From Anastatus disparis (lineage: Eukaryota > Arthropoda > Insecta > Hymenoptera > Eupelmidae): 64,000 bases of DNA. Below are positions 24,800-38,031 of the stretch, piece by piece. A program made the translations under genes and the position numbers. The stretch is from NCBI GenBank assembly GCA_017163975.1, contig JAFFSR010000220.1:18680001-18744000 (forward strand). Direction: 5' to 3'. The notes beneath the pieces are model-generated. The model did not search any database. It was not told the origin of the DNA and saw only the letters and a program-made list of their open reading frames with translations. Position 1 is the stretch's first letter, and each line of letters begins with the position of its first letter.

Positions 24800-27700
24800 T
24801 TTGATGTGAAAGGTTACGCACATATTTATAGATGTGTACTTTATGTTTTATTTACGTTTGTTATTATGTTTGATTTTATCAATTGAAACTATTTGCAACT
24901 ACGATTTTAAATATTTATACTAGGATTTATTTCAATTGTTTATATTAGAATATAAATTTAAGCCATGAAGTAAAAAATCTACGTCTGATCAAACTATATT
25001 TATACTACTTAATACTTAAACTTACCAATCTCGGTCTTTTAGGGTCTAATGCTTTGAAAAAATCAAGTTATTTATACTTTCAGCTTTATTTTTAAAAAAT
25101 ATTGGAATAATTACTATTTTTTTAAACTGTTTTTTTAAACTAGACAAAAAAATCTCGTGTGCATCAGTAAATATATAAAATAAGGATAGAAAAAACGGGC
25201 TATCATCTACCTGGTCTTTTTTTATTATATTTAAAAAAAAGACATATTTGCAGTTATAAAAATTTATTTCACTAAACTATTTAAAATTGAAGACATATTT
25301 ATCATACGTAACGCTAATTTTATTACGCGTATTTATAATAGATTTGCATAATTTTATTGTCCGACGAAAATTTTTGCTCGGAAAATTCAATTGTGTCTGT
25401 CCCTAACTCCGAAACTACACAAGCTGTCCCGTTATTCGTCAAGCACGTCTGTGGCATGATTTAGTGACTGAATGTATAGGGATTGTAGGTTAAGAGAGAA
25501 AGGTTTAGAATCACTAAACGACCTGGATTTTCCACTACTATACGTTCATTCATGCTCTGGACAGTTAAAGGCATGAATTATGATGACGTGATTTTGCTGA
25601 ATTGTCCATAGTCTCTTTGAACTTATGAGCTCTATTTTTTTTTTGCTCCAGGATTTTTTGTATTTATGTACCGATGATTTCTCGGGAATGACGTCGGGAT
25701 TAATTAAAATTGTCATGAAATATGTTTTGCTGACTGGTAACTTCAAAATTTTCTTTGTTTTTTAGCATAAATAATACATGTGATGGCAAAAATAATTTAA
25801 CGAATTGAAGAGTATTTTATTACACAAAAATTGATATTTAGGTTACCATCTAAAATAAACGAGCGTAAATTTTTCAAATTCATAACACTCGATTTGTACA
25901 CTTGTTCATAATATTTATTACACGGGCATATATCTTGCATATATATACAACTAAATTATTAAGGCTAGTTAAATAAAAATACAAAGTATAAATATATTTT
26001 TTTAAACTCGTAAAACTATATATCATGCGAGCTTTAATTTAAACAGTATTCAAACTAAAAAAAACTGGCGAGAAATAGTTTAAAAATTGTTTAAAAAAGT
26101 TAACAAAATTCATCTTACAAAATTAAGCAATTAATTTAAATCATTATACTTTATAAATTATCTAAAAGTTAGAATGTCAAAACAAAAAAAATCTCAACAA
26201 CTCAACTACCTCTTCAGCAAAAAATCTAGATTAATGAGTTTGCATAAAATGAACTTTTCATACTTGCTGAAAAATAAAGTCAAGCCCGTGTACCATGCGT
26301 GTCTAACGATACAGCTACATGAAAAAATGGCGAGAAAAAAAAGGCTCTCAAAGTGAGCTCTCTACACTCGTGCATGTTTTTTTTCTATGCACGGATCGAA
26401 ACTCAAGATTGAATAGTCCAATTTTTACCATCAACCTCAACATAGGACCAAACAAGAGCCAACGTTCTGTATGTGTAAAACAAAAGGGAATGAAAGAAAA
26501 AAAAAACGAAAAGAAAAAAAAAAGAAGTACAGAGCGTAGAAAGCCTTTCACCGCTATACGAACATTATGATAAAACCTTCTCGTTTTCTCCTTATGCAAG
26601 TTCTCTTTTGCCATTTTATGCAGATTATACTTTGGTATATAAGGTATGTATTCCCATATGAAATCACTGTGATGTTTTTTTCTCGCTTACAACCTTTTGC
26701 GTACCAACCATTTTTTTTCAAAGCTTACATTTTACATTACGTTAAAGGTGGAAGGGAGGAAAATTTTTACCTCCTCCGGCAATTACCGGCGAAAGTGCGG
26801 CGAAATCGTCAATTGCTCGTTACACTATACGTGTACTAATGCGAGAAACGCGGTGAAAAATAAAAGACGAAAAAAAAGAGCGCTGAGATAAAAAAAAGAA
26901 GAAATTATGAAAAAGAAATGCTCTCAATGGATTTTGGAACGCGGGGTTGGTTAAGTACTATTGCATAAGGATTATGGTCATTTTCGTCGTTGGACGTTTA
27001 TGCCGTTACATTTTGTTCCTTTTTTTTGCGCGAGAAAAGAAAAGCTTCGCTCTTTGATTATAATGGAATCCTCTTTGCAATCAATATAGAATTTAAAGAT
27101 AATCTTCTCATTCATGATGTTTTAATCCTTAAAGTCCTTTTGAAATTTATGAAATAGCGCGCTTTTGAGGAGATTGGAAATGCACTTTTGTAGGTATTAT
27201 TTTGAAACTTGCGATATTATTTATTTATTAATAACAAGTTTGAATTTCATAAATAGTGAAATATTTATCTGTGTACATATTTACGATTTAAAGGACGCTT
27301 TATCATTCATAAATATTGAATAAACATAACTTTATATTTTAATAATTTTGATATCTTTCTGTTGTCTTCTTCAATTTGAATCCATCTTGAAAGAAAAGTT
27401 TTTTATAAAAATAAAATGACCTGTCGAAAAGTGAAAAAGTTGGAGAACTTATAAAAATTTCCATTAAATTATTAAAGTTTATCCGACAGTCAACTTTATG
27501 CTCGAAGACTTTAAGAGGAGGACGCTTTATTCTATCCTTCTTTGGTTGTACTCGGGTGCAAGATGGCTGGACAAAATGGGAAAATGAAAGAGCGGAAGAA
27601 AGTATGTGTGTATGAAAGTAAAAAGAACGAGAAAAATAGAGTCGTTTAACAACTCCGGCACAAAAAAAAAGAAGAAGTGGGAAAGCCCAACGTAATTTTC

Positions 27701-28159
27701 GAGTCGTCTGCAAGATAGTCTAGTGAGGGACAAAAGAAAAAGCAAGATATTAGTGGGGTCAAGATGGTAAAAGGATGATAAGGATGAAAAAAGGTCACGT
27801 ACAGTGAAATCGTAAAAAAAGATCAGAACAAAGCTAACAAATGTAACAATTAGTTGAGAGCTAAAAAAAATTGTTAATTTAATGTAATATTTGCTTCTGG
27901 ATAAGTTATTTGTTAAGAGGCTATTTCATTTATTAGTCTATCAAACATTAAAGAATAAATACAAGAAAAACAAAATTTTTTAAATCTCTTTTTGAAGCGG
28001 AAATATTATAAATAAGACACATGTATTGAATGTCATTGATGAATATCTAATAAAATTTATCATATTTTCATTTTATGCGCAAATAACTTGCACATAATGT
28101 ACTTTTTTATAATTTGATGAAACTAAAAGAAATCGCTTATTTTTTAATAAATAATATTT
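24800..28159. other. Non-coding stretch
   Basis: No gene is supported. A minus-strand frame at 25546-25746 has a mixed, protein-like composition, but there are no convincing splice sites, so it stays uncalled. Overlapping frames at 26319-26891 and 27339-27745 are Lys/Arg/Phe-rich low-complexity sequence. Confidence 0.45.
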
Positions 28160-28218
28160 TTGTCTGTTTTAGGTAAGTCTATTCTTTCACTTAAGCGATT
28201 CAAATGTCCGTTATTTCC
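28157..28218 (+). promoter_or_regulatory. Recursive splice site with cryptic exon
   Basis: The tract ATATTTTTGTCTGTTTTAG (ending 28172) is fused to the consensus donor GTAAGTCT at 28173. A further GTAAGTA donor begins at 28219, so the implied cryptic exon is 46 nt (28173-28218). The arrangement and strand match the site at 3253. Confidence 0.5.
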
Positions 28219-28219
28219 G

Positions 28220-31200
28220 TAAGTAAAATTTATAATTATTCATCATAATATTTGGAAATCGAAAAGCAAATCAGCATCGCTTCATAGGACATGAGCACGT
28301 ATTTTTCTTACGCAATGCATCAAAATAATACTCAAAGTTTAAGCAAAATCGTTTGACTTGAGCTTCATTGCATCAAAAAATATTGATTTGTTTTAAATTT
28401 ATCAGCAATAAAAATTGGGAACTAAAAATTAATAAAAAACTATATATCATGCCATATTAAGATTTTCATATTTTCTCAATAGTTATTATCTTAATCAGTT
28501 AAATAAATTATATTTTTATCAGACAATTTGTATAGATCATCTAAAAATGATGCATTAAGTTGTAGTACATTATTCCTCAAAATATCCTTATATATTTAAT
28601 ACATAACCAAAAGAAAAATTATGCCCTCGTCGACAAGCACAATAAAGTCCCATACCTACAAAGAATCCTTAAAAACACATATACGTAGCACTATACAAGT
28701 CTCGTTACCTTTTTTTTCTCTCTAACCCTCCCGTTTTTTCACATCACCTTATATTCTTTAAGCATCCCATAACATAAACGCGTGCACGCGTATATTAATT
28801 TCGTTAGCCTTTCACAACGTATACGACGTATATACAGCAATTGCCGGGGAAATAGTCTTAAAAAGAGGTATAAGCAAAAAATAAAAAAAATAAAAAAAGA
28901 ACCCAACAAAAAAAAAGGAAAGAAAAGAAAGAGAAGATATAAGAGAAAAACGCGCATCAACGGCTAGGCGCATTAATGAGCGTCTCTAATTAAAACAGCA
29001 GGCTAATGAGAATATATTAGAACTATGCTTGGTGTATATACAGCGGGGCTAGGGATTTTCTCGTTGTGCCGAAAATCTCAGTGTACGTATATATACGTAA
29101 CGGGGAATGAGGAAAACTAATTGCTCGAGCAAGCATCACAAGACTTTATATAGTAATATATATATGTATATACATCCAACATTGAATTTATATATGTATA
29201 AAGCTTGTATGATTTTGATATACATTAAGCAAGAGATTCTCAGGGCTCTTCGATTACAGTATAATAATGAGTTGAAAAACCCTTTTTCCTTTTATATAGA
29301 CCTTGACGAATAAATTAAATACCGTGCGCTTTTTGGTAGCTTCTCTTTGAAACTGATTTTAATTGGCAAGGTATTTTCGGAATTGTTTAGCGAGCGAGGG
29401 GATATGTATATATACGATGAGAGTTTAAGCTTTAATTTCGAATTTTCATGATGTTTTATCTAGTGTATTGTGTAACCGTGAAGTTCAAGTAAAAATTTAA
29501 ATTGTCAAAAAAAAAATTAAGATGAATTTTGTCTCTCTTGAATAGGGTGCTGTAATATATGAAATATAAATTTTTCAATTTTGCAATAATATAAAATAAG
29601 AAAAATATAATTTTGTTGACTTTTATTTCTATTTATCAATTAAAAAAGAGAGTTTTATACTTACCATGCGTTAATTTAATTAGTTAAAATAATTTTTTTT
29701 GTAAATCATAGAAAATTGTTAAATTCATAGCAATTCAAAACAAAAAATAATTAATATTTAACAAAACATAAATTAATGAAAGAACAATTTTTTAATTGGA
29801 TAAAAAATGACTTTCAATTAAATTGTTCCAAGAAAAAGTAAAATAATACCAACCCCATATTGTTTTGGCGTACTCGCGAACAAATTTCTAACCCGTAGCA
29901 ATTATAACATCAGATGGTATACAATTGTGCAATACAGGAGGAGCGTGTATGTACTCGTTGAGTACGATCGCGTAATAAACGCGTGACAAGAATGGTATGC
30001 TTGCACGTGCCTTAAAGAAAATTTATTTTCAACTCACACAAGCTCTGGGCTTGGGTTATTGATAGTAATTGAAAATTCATCTCTGTGAGTTACCTATTAA
30101 TAAGAATAAAAAGAAAAAGGTTTGTACCGCCTTTTCGATGCTTTTATGGTATACATAATTTAAATTACACCTGGATTCGCAAGATAATAATTAATTTTAA
30201 TTTATTTTTTTTATGTATGCAGTAAGTCTTTCTTGTAGTATATTAGATGATTTGATTACGTTTATTGGGGTGTAATAATAAAATATCGATTAATTAAATT
30301 ATAAAACGTGGACTACTATAAAACAAAAATAGTTTTAATAGTAACTATCATCGAATCGATGTTAGATTTGTTTGAATAAAAATATTTTATAAAAATTTGA
30401 AGTAATATTCAGTTTTTCAATATTACGACACCACCAAAAAAAGTTCTCCCCCATAAAAAAAAGCTTTTATCATTTATAGTAATAAAATATCGAGCTTTCC
30501 GTTTCCCGAAAAAAATGTATATCTCGTTCTGACATTTCTACCATAACATTTCAATATGAAACTTGTACTGGTCAAACTCTAACCCCACTCGAAAAAAAAG
30601 TACATGCCCATGTCCATAACACAAACGCTAATCAAGAACCTTCGATATATAAAAAAGGGTTATAGTATAAAAAAGATTTTATTCCCTATACGCTCGATCG
30701 CGATGGTACATTGTTATTTATATACCCACATATACACATATATATATAGGCACAATGAAACCACACATATGTATAACGTATTGTATGAGCTATACGTGCG
30801 TATACAATTTCATATCAGCAGTATACGTAACAAGTTTCTCTCTTCTAATAATTAGACACGTGCGTTGTAAAGCCTCGCGGCATATCAGCATACACAACAA
30901 AAGATATAAACCCCATATGAGCTTTCGAATATCTATTTCTAATTTTATATTGTACGAACAAGCACTGCCAATTTTGTAGTTTTTTTTCTTTGCACGGGCA
31001 TTATTTTGCAAACAAACAAACATTGACTTGGAAAAAAACTTTAAATAAAATTTTAAAAAAATGGTTAGATTTCATGATATAAAAAATCAACTAATGTTAA
31101 TTTAATTAATTCATTCAAGGCTCAAAAAGCACACTTTAAAAGTTAATAAAGTATACTCATTGGAATCTTAAAGTCAATAAAATACGAATAGACCAAAACA

Positions 31201-31253
31201 AAGTAACTAAAAAAGGAAAACTGAATAATTGAAGAAACAAAAATCTATATATC
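28220..31253. other. AT-rich non-coding stretch
   Basis: No supported gene. There are Lys-rich low-complexity runs around 28860-28960 and repeated TATATACG/ATATATGTATAT sequence around 29140-29200 and 30720-30800. Confidence 0.45.
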
Positions 31254-31255
31254 TA

Positions 31256-31510
31256 CACTGTTAAAAAAAACATGAAAATTTAATGCAAAACTGGAAGCTT
31301 GCTTCAAGCGTGTACATGAAAATTAATAATTTTACCGTAATTTTAATGCAAAATTGCATGAAAATTAATAATTTTACCGTAATTTTAATGCAAAATTGCA
31401 TGAAAATTAATAATTTTACCGTAATTTTAATGAAATTTGCATGAAATTTAAAGTAAAAATATAAATTTCATAAATGTACTGGAAGCAAAATTCAATTTTT
31501 TTTAACAGTG
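31256..31510. mobile_element. Tc1/mariner-type MITE with TA duplication
   Basis: The terminal inverted repeats CACTGTTAAAAAAAA (31256-31270) and TTTTTTTTAACAGTG (31496-31510) are perfect over 15 bp and flanked by TA on each side (31254-31255, 31511-31512). The outer C and G extend the symmetry by one base. TA target duplications are characteristic of the Tc1/mariner superfamily. The 255-bp interior has no coding capacity. It contains three tandem copies of a 42-bp unit. Confidence 0.8.
31315..31439. repeat. 42-bp tandem repeat inside the MITE
   Basis: Units lie at 31315-31356 and 31357-31398 (identical) and at 31399-31439 (slightly diverged and one base shorter). Each starts CATGAAAATTAATAATTTTA. 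Partial units precede (31271) and follow (31440). The near-identity points to recent tandem expansion inside the transposon. Confidence 0.9.
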
Positions 31511-31513
31511 TAG

Positions 31514-32084
31514 TAAATAAGAAACAAGTCAGGAAATATAGATAGCATATACACACAAGTGTACACATATACGTACAAGTCTAAAATAGGTGCCAACAAA
31601 AAGAAGCTCGTAAAACAAGAACTGGAACGTGTCCGACATGCGTATAGAAAAAAGAAAGTATCCCGAATGACGCCATCTGCAACCCTCTTTACGACATTGT
31701 TTTTACATTTATTTACCAGTTACCACTTCCCTATGGCCATCAACTTATTTCTTTATATTTCTCTTTTTATTTTGGCTTTTTTTTCGCGCTCGTCTTTTTT
31801 CTCATTTTTTCGTATACTCGAATTACGCGCGTTCCTAAGATTTCGTCGGCGACTATTGAAGCAATTTAAGAAATACTTCTTGCCTCATTTATGTGCGATT
31901 AAACTGTCTCGTTTTCTCAGAGTAGACTTTTAATAGCCGTAATTTCGTTTGATTTCGCCGTGCGCTCGGATTTATGGATCTTAAATAGTTTTTGGATGAA
32001 ATTTAAAGGCTTAGATGTCAAAATTATGATGTAATTTAATTAACGAATAGTACTATTTCTTTGTATTTTTGATTGACAATTTAT
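31514..32084. other. Non-coding stretch
   Basis: A 124-codon plus-strand frame at 31559-31933 starts with GTG, contains no ATG near its beginning and is Phe/Leu/Ser/Arg-rich. I regard it as chance. Confidence 0.45.
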
Positions 32085-32103
32085 TAGATTTTTGTAGGTA
32101 AGA
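32085..32103 (+). promoter_or_regulatory. Possible recursive splice site
   Basis: The acceptor TAGATTTTTGTAG (ending 32097) is fused to the donor GTAAGAAT. The tract is shorter than at 3253 and 28172, and no strong second donor lies within 60 nt downstream. It is kept as a weaker member of the same series. Confidence 0.35.
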
Positions 32104-34207
32104 ATTTTTCATTTACCGTTTGATTATTTATAAACTGTTACTATTTAAAATAATAAAGCGAATGTATTTTTTACATGATTCAGAAAAATCAGTTTTATAA
32201 AATTTTTAACATGACAAGTCATTATGCTGATCTAAAATAAAGTAAATCCTCTGTACATCGAATTCTAACCATTAAAGTTCCTGTATTTCCATGTATAAAC
32301 GAGCGGCTAAAACAAGAATTCAAATAAACAAAACAAAAAGGAATAAAACAAAATGACAAAAATAAAAAAAAAAAAAAGAATTATCGAATCACGTGTATGC
32401 ATGCATGCTCTGGTCTGTGATTTTTGAAAAATCCAAATACGAATCCGGACCTCGTTAAATGCGCCTCCTTGGTACATACTTCAGCGGCTTTTCTCTGTGA
32501 TACAAGGTCCAAGTTAAAGGCGGCATTATAAATCGAGGGAGAGAGAAACAGAGAGAGAGAGAGAGAGAGACAAGAAAAGAAGAGAAGAAACGTGAAACGT
32601 TATGCACGCGGCAGTGATTCTCTTCTCTCTTACTGCTGGACATGAAATTGTTCGATGAAAAAGAAAGAAAGAATACAAAAAATAAAACGGGAGAAAGAAA
32701 GGACTTGACTTTGATGTTTGATATAAGAGTATGTGTACTTTTGTGTCTTTGCTCGATCATTTTTCTTTTCTTTTTTTCCTTTTTTAAACGTAGTCTAGTG
32801 CGCACTTCCTTTTATTTTATATTTATATATATATGAGTTTGCACGGAAGAGATGCGCTAAAGTAAAGGATAAAAAAAAATTCCATAACTCTTTCAATCGG
32901 CATTCACTGATGAAATACTATAAAGTTTCTTATACTTTCTCAATGTCGGAACTTAGGCAACAAAGATTCCTCCTTTTATTTGCTATTCTTGTATATTTTT
33001 TTCTTTTATTCCGTATGCATATTTCAGAGGAAGACTACAAGGAAGAAGACGTTTCTTTTTTTGCCTTTTGCGTCTTACAACTCGTCTAAAATAGAAAAAG
33101 TATATGCATGTGCACTGCTGAAAAACTTACACTGTCCCTCGTAGTCTGGGTTATGTATATTGGAACCGAAATTTCTATTATTATGTTATAAGCGTCTGGA
33201 TTTTTCGATTTTGTTTTTTGTTTATCGTACTGATTTATGTTTATTATTTTTGAAAATACAATTTTCTTATGCGATTTTTAATGAATAAAATATCGAATAT
33301 TTAAGTAAAGTTATTTATTGAGTATTTAAAGAAATTTAATAATAATAGTAACAGTTAAAATAATATCATAGCAAAGAAATTGAAATACAACAGATTTTAA
33401 TAACAAAATAGTAATATAACAATAGTATATATTAAATCATGAAAATAATACAACACTTTCCACATTTTGACGTAAAAGCAGACAAGTATTCAAAAAGCAG
33501 CAACAAAAAAGAGAAATTTAGTACAAAGTAGAAACAAGAAATAGGGAAAAAAAGGAAACTAACGAAAGTCATAAGTAAAGCAGAAGAAAAAGATACAAAT
33601 AAATGGAAAATGAGATGTAAGCTCATGCCAAGATAAAAAGGGGCTATGCGAAAAACAAAAAATTTCCCAAAAAAAAAAACTATACATTGTGGTGAAACGC
33701 CTCAGATGCGCCAAGCCAGACTACACTAAATGTTTTTGCATATGGTCGTGTACGACGCTTCAAACGTTTTTTGCATAGTTTTTGACGTAAATGGAACACA
33801 CTTCGCAAGTTTTAACAGACAAATTCTTTGTTAAGTTGAATAAGAAACTTGCATTAGTGATATTTTAAATATTAAGATTTATATTTAAACGTGATATTTT
33901 AAACATAAATATTTAATTTAAATGTAAACATTAGTGTGTAAAGTCTTTTTTTTTCAATAATTAAAATTGTTTCTAAAAAAAAATTATTTCAGGTTGTTTT
34001 CTTGATTGAAATTCGAAAATTTCTTTTATTGAATATGAATCTTTATATTCTTATTAGGAATCAATAAGTATTCTTAAATATACATAATTGGAATTTTATA
34101 GATTTAAAATTAAATTTTTGGTGATTCATCGTTCATAAAAAGTAATTAAATTTTTTTATTAGCTCTAAATTATTAAAGCGCCAATCTAGTATTGTGTGAT
34201 GAAATTA
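32104..34207. other. Non-coding stretch with GA microsatellite
   Basis: (GA)11 at 32549-32571. The frames at 32455-32836 are low-complexity Lys/Arg/Ser/Phe sequence. No gene is supported. Confidence 0.45.
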
Positions 34208-34416
34208 ATTTTTTTTTTAAATTTTATTTAACGTCGTTGCATTCATGCTATCATTACGATGCTAATTAGCGACGGAGATCGTCAGTGTGTTTGTGAACAA
34301 AGCACGTGTGATGTACAGTGGTGCTTGTATCATTCGGCTGCCGAGAGCGGGATTCGAACTCGGAGCCTCGAGATTACGAATCCAACGCTCTACCGACTGA
34401 GCCACTGACGATCTAC
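34208..34416 (-). mobile_element. tRNA-derived SINE, full-length copy
   Basis: On the minus strand: A box TGGCTCAGTCGG, loop TTCGTAA, B box GAGTTCGAATCCC, then the body with CACCACTGTACATCACACGT and CGTCGCTAATTAGCATCGTA. It ends CAACGACGTTAAATAAAATT plus an A-run, which appears as the T-run at 34210-34218. No exact target-site duplication is visible. Confidence 0.88.
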
Positions 34417-36761
34417 GAAAAACGATTGATTTTAAAAGCATTTTTTTGCCAATTAAAAATAAACCATTCTCATTTTTAAATAGTATATATATGTATATAA
34501 ATAATAATTTAATTTATCCATATTTTTATATAAGCCATAATATTTAAGACTTAAAAATAACGACTTTACAATGGAAATAAGAACTTAAATAAACGTAAAC
34601 AATATAAATTAATTTGCAATATTATATTTTTACATTAGCGTTATATGTACATTAAGATTTCCTAGATTACATTTCCAAAGTATAAAAGAGAAAATGGTCG
34701 TCAATAAAATCATGTTTAAATTTGGTTGAATAAGCTAATGCAGTCAAATAAAGCAAAAGCGCTACTTGCAACTTTACTTTGAGTACAACTTGGGCTTGAT
34801 GGGTTTTCACCATTCACCATGTGAATTCTGCGCCTTGAAATTGTACAGAAACGGTACACACATACATCAGTCATTTCACTTGTACATTAGAGATTTTATG
34901 TGGTTTTCGTATAGTTTCCATAGTTCTTTTCATATGTAGAATGACGTAGCGAATTAAATTACGTACTGAGCAGTAGACATAATCGATAATTTGAAATGAC
35001 ATTATTGGATTAAGATTATATATAGATTATTATTCATTTATTTTATACGTTTTATTTTTAATGGTTTTTCACATGAATTAATATTATTTTTTAATTTTAT
35101 ATCCTGAAGCATATAAAGATTTCCAAAAGTTTAAACACTAGTACTAATGTAACTATTTTGTTTTAAAATATTTATTTAGTAATAATTTCTTTTACCTTTA
35201 AAATAATTTTTCAACCATATATTAACAGTCACTATCAATTTGCAATGAACTTTTTATTTTCCTGTTAGCTTCCCACGCGTATAACAAAAAGAACTTTATT
35301 GTTTTTTTTTTATTGTTTAGAAAAGGAGGCAAGGTCATATAAATAAATGCAGATAAATAAAAATACTACAACGTTCAAATAAACATTGATATTTTCATCT
35401 CCATCACCTTGGATTTTCAGACGTAAAAATCTACTTCGATTTTCTCCAGTAAAACACTGAAACCCACAGACTTGTTTCTCTTGACTGCTTCTTTGATTCA
35501 AGCTTATCCAAAAAAAAAGAGGAAGAAAAAGAAACCCTAAAGGCCAAGTTAAACTGCACGATTTTTCTTCTATTTTTCCAGTATATTTCAATTTGCTTTT
35601 TCGATGTTGCATACACTTTACTGTTAACTCTTAGAAGGGTGAAGAAGAACACAGACGAAAGGGAAATCGCCCTCGATTGAGATTCTCTCTCTCTCTCTTT
35701 TTTTTTTCGTTGAAGGGGAGTAGTACCAGTAGGATATAACTTTTTTGCATCTTTCGTGTGCAAGCGGCTGATTAGTTCGTTCCTTTTTCTAAAGCTTCTT
35801 TCTGCAATTTTCTTTTATTTTCAATTCTTTCTCTCGAGTTTTGCGTATACATGTATATACATACACGCGTCACTTCCACGCCATGCTTTCATGCTAGATT
35901 GCTCGGGGATGAAATGGTTCCTATGCTTTACTGGTGCGATGACGAGCTTTTGTTTGATTTTTCAAGGCACGCAAGAGCTTTACTATGGATATTTTTTTTT
36001 TTATTTCGGATGTACAAGCAATGGGATTCACCTTTTTTTCTTTCTTTTCTCATTCTTTATCTGCTTTCTTCTTTTTTTTACTCCGTATGGTATGTTTTAA
36101 CCTGTCGGCTTACGTAAGTTTGCGTGCTTTTTAATTTTCTATCATACCGCTCTTTGAGGAAATGCTAGACTGGTTTATGCCGTTTGAGTGATGTTTGCGA
36201 AAATTGAGGTTTGCCTAGTTATTAATTTTATAATTATGTTTGAAAGATAAAAAAGTAGAAATTTTATTTTAATATACAAAAACTTAAATTATTGTTTGAT
36301 ATAAATAAAAAAAAAACGATTGTATTAATTTAATAATATGTCAAAAAGTTATTTAATTCAAATTATTTTTTGGAAAAAAATATGAAATACAATTTTTATA
36401 ATGTAGTTTACTAATGAAACAAGCATAATATTTATAGACTTTACATATCTTTTAATTTTTAATTTATATTATAAACATACAACGTTTCATAAATTATTAA
36501 TTTGTAATAATAAAGCAACCACTTCATATATGTTTAAGCACTTATTCACATGAATTGCAATGGCATTACATTAGCAACCTTACATATGTCTTCCCTTGAG
36601 CAATATGCCCTTTGCACAAGTTATTACATATTCCACAATCCCTTCACGCCTACATAAACGTAAATTCGTTAGCCTTTCTCACACTGTCTTAGCCTCCTTA
36701 TCTCCTAGCTCAAGATCTTCTCTACAAAGCTCTTTCATCTTGTAAGGTTTGTATATCTTAG
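34417..36761. other. Non-coding stretch
   Basis: (CT)8 at 35683-35698. The frames at 35310-36117 on both strands overlap each other and are low-complexity. No gene is supported. Confidence 0.45.
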
Positions 36762-36826
36762 GCAAGCTCCTCTCTGCATTACACTAAAGACATTGAAATT
36801 CGGTCAGTGTGTGATATTCTCCTGAG
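36762..36826 (+). other. Candidate internal exon, low confidence
   Basis: A 65-nt segment is bounded by an acceptor (TTTGTATATCTTAG, ending 36761) and a donor (CTGAG/GTAAGC at 36827). One frame is open throughout and begins ASSSLHYTKDIEIRS; the other two stop inside. The flanking sequence is pyrimidine-rich and less AT-rich than average. With the candidate at 37973 the phases would be compatible, but the better-looking frame of that exon would not be the one joined. No protein family is recognised. Confidence 0.18.
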
Positions 36827-37972
36827 GTAAGCATAACATGCACTCTCCGATTACAAACGTATGCATTTCAAAGAGCCCATAATTGTATTAGAGATATATG
36901 TATGTTTATATGTATACGTATGTATAGACACTGATATCGCAGACGTTTGTTAGTATCTGGAAGTTCATTTCGACAGGTCACGCTGTCACGAGCCTCACCT
37001 ATGACAATTTAGAATTTCGCTCGTATACGAATAGCTTTCAAAATGTATATAGAGCGTGCTAAGTCTCTAAGGTGAATATGTTTCATGATGAAGTGTACAT
37101 AGATTTCGAGTATTTTATAAATGCTTAAGGAGTTTGATTAAATTATTTGCGAAATTGGTTTAGTGGATATTGAATAAATTTTATTCTAATTTTTGTTATG
37201 AAATTTTTTACGAAGGGAAATTGAATTGTACAGGAAAAAATAAAAAGGTTATGAGGAAATTATCTATGATCAATTTATTTTAATTATCTTTTATTTCATT
37301 TCGTACATAATTTTGCAATAAAATAAACATAAATATTTTAATATTCATTAAGAAGTAAAATCGGTTATTAAATTTCTATATTTATAAAAATATTGTTATA
37401 ACATCGTGAAATTTTTCGTTTATAACGTTAAATCGTATTCATTTGAATGAACACATAAAACTTTGTGAAATATATTCTAAAAATATAACAAACCATGGAA
37501 TTTGAATACCCTTCAAACAAGCTAAAATTCGCTAAATCTGCCATCACCAAATGATTTAAATAATTTAAGATGACAATTTTTTTAAAGAAAATTACTGATA
37601 ATTTGTTTTCTATTAACTCAAACGATAGATAACTAACAATCCAATAAAACTGAACTTCAAATTAGTCACTTCTATCACAAAGTTATAATTAGGATTTTTT
37701 TAAAATTTATAATTGAAGTGAATATTAGTTAGGCAACAATAAAATACTATAAACAGGAATTGTAAAAGACAACTTTATGAGATTATAAACATTTAAAAAA
37801 ATATATGAAAAAATGCTTTTTTCTCAGTTTAATTTGATCTATAATATCTTTTATCGGCTTGAATTTTTTTTCCTCAATGATCGATAAACTTTTGCGTGTT
37901 AAGTGCAATAAAACTTTTGTTATTACTCGCAATTTAACGGCACCTCCTACAGTTACTTTTATCACGCCTTAG

Positions 37973-38031
37973 CTATTGGACTGTTGTCAGAAAGAGCATT
38001 CGACACTGCACAAGTTTGCAGCATAACAGGC
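37973..38031 (+). other. Candidate internal exon, low confidence
   Basis: A 59-nt segment follows TTACTTTTATCACGCCTTAG and ends at a consensus donor, GTAAGTACT (38032). Two frames are open. One reads IGLLSERAFDTAQVCSITG, which has normal protein composition. It may be a short exon of a plus-strand gene or a chance match. Confidence 0.2.

Noticed and set aside
25546..25746. Minus-strand 66-codon frame with mixed composition
   Set aside because: No intron or promoter signals and no recognised family; left as chance.
31315..31439. CRISPR-like array of 42-bp units
   Set aside because: The repeats are directly adjacent without spacers, inside a eukaryotic MITE.
31559..31933. 124-codon plus-strand frame
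   Set aside because: It starts at GTG, has no early ATG and has biased composition. No eukaryotic start or splice context.
37783..37965. Minus-strand frame of 60 codons with mixed composition
   Set aside because: No ATG at its start, a poor acceptor upstream and a Phe-rich A/T end. It also overlaps the plus-strand polypyrimidine region before 37973.
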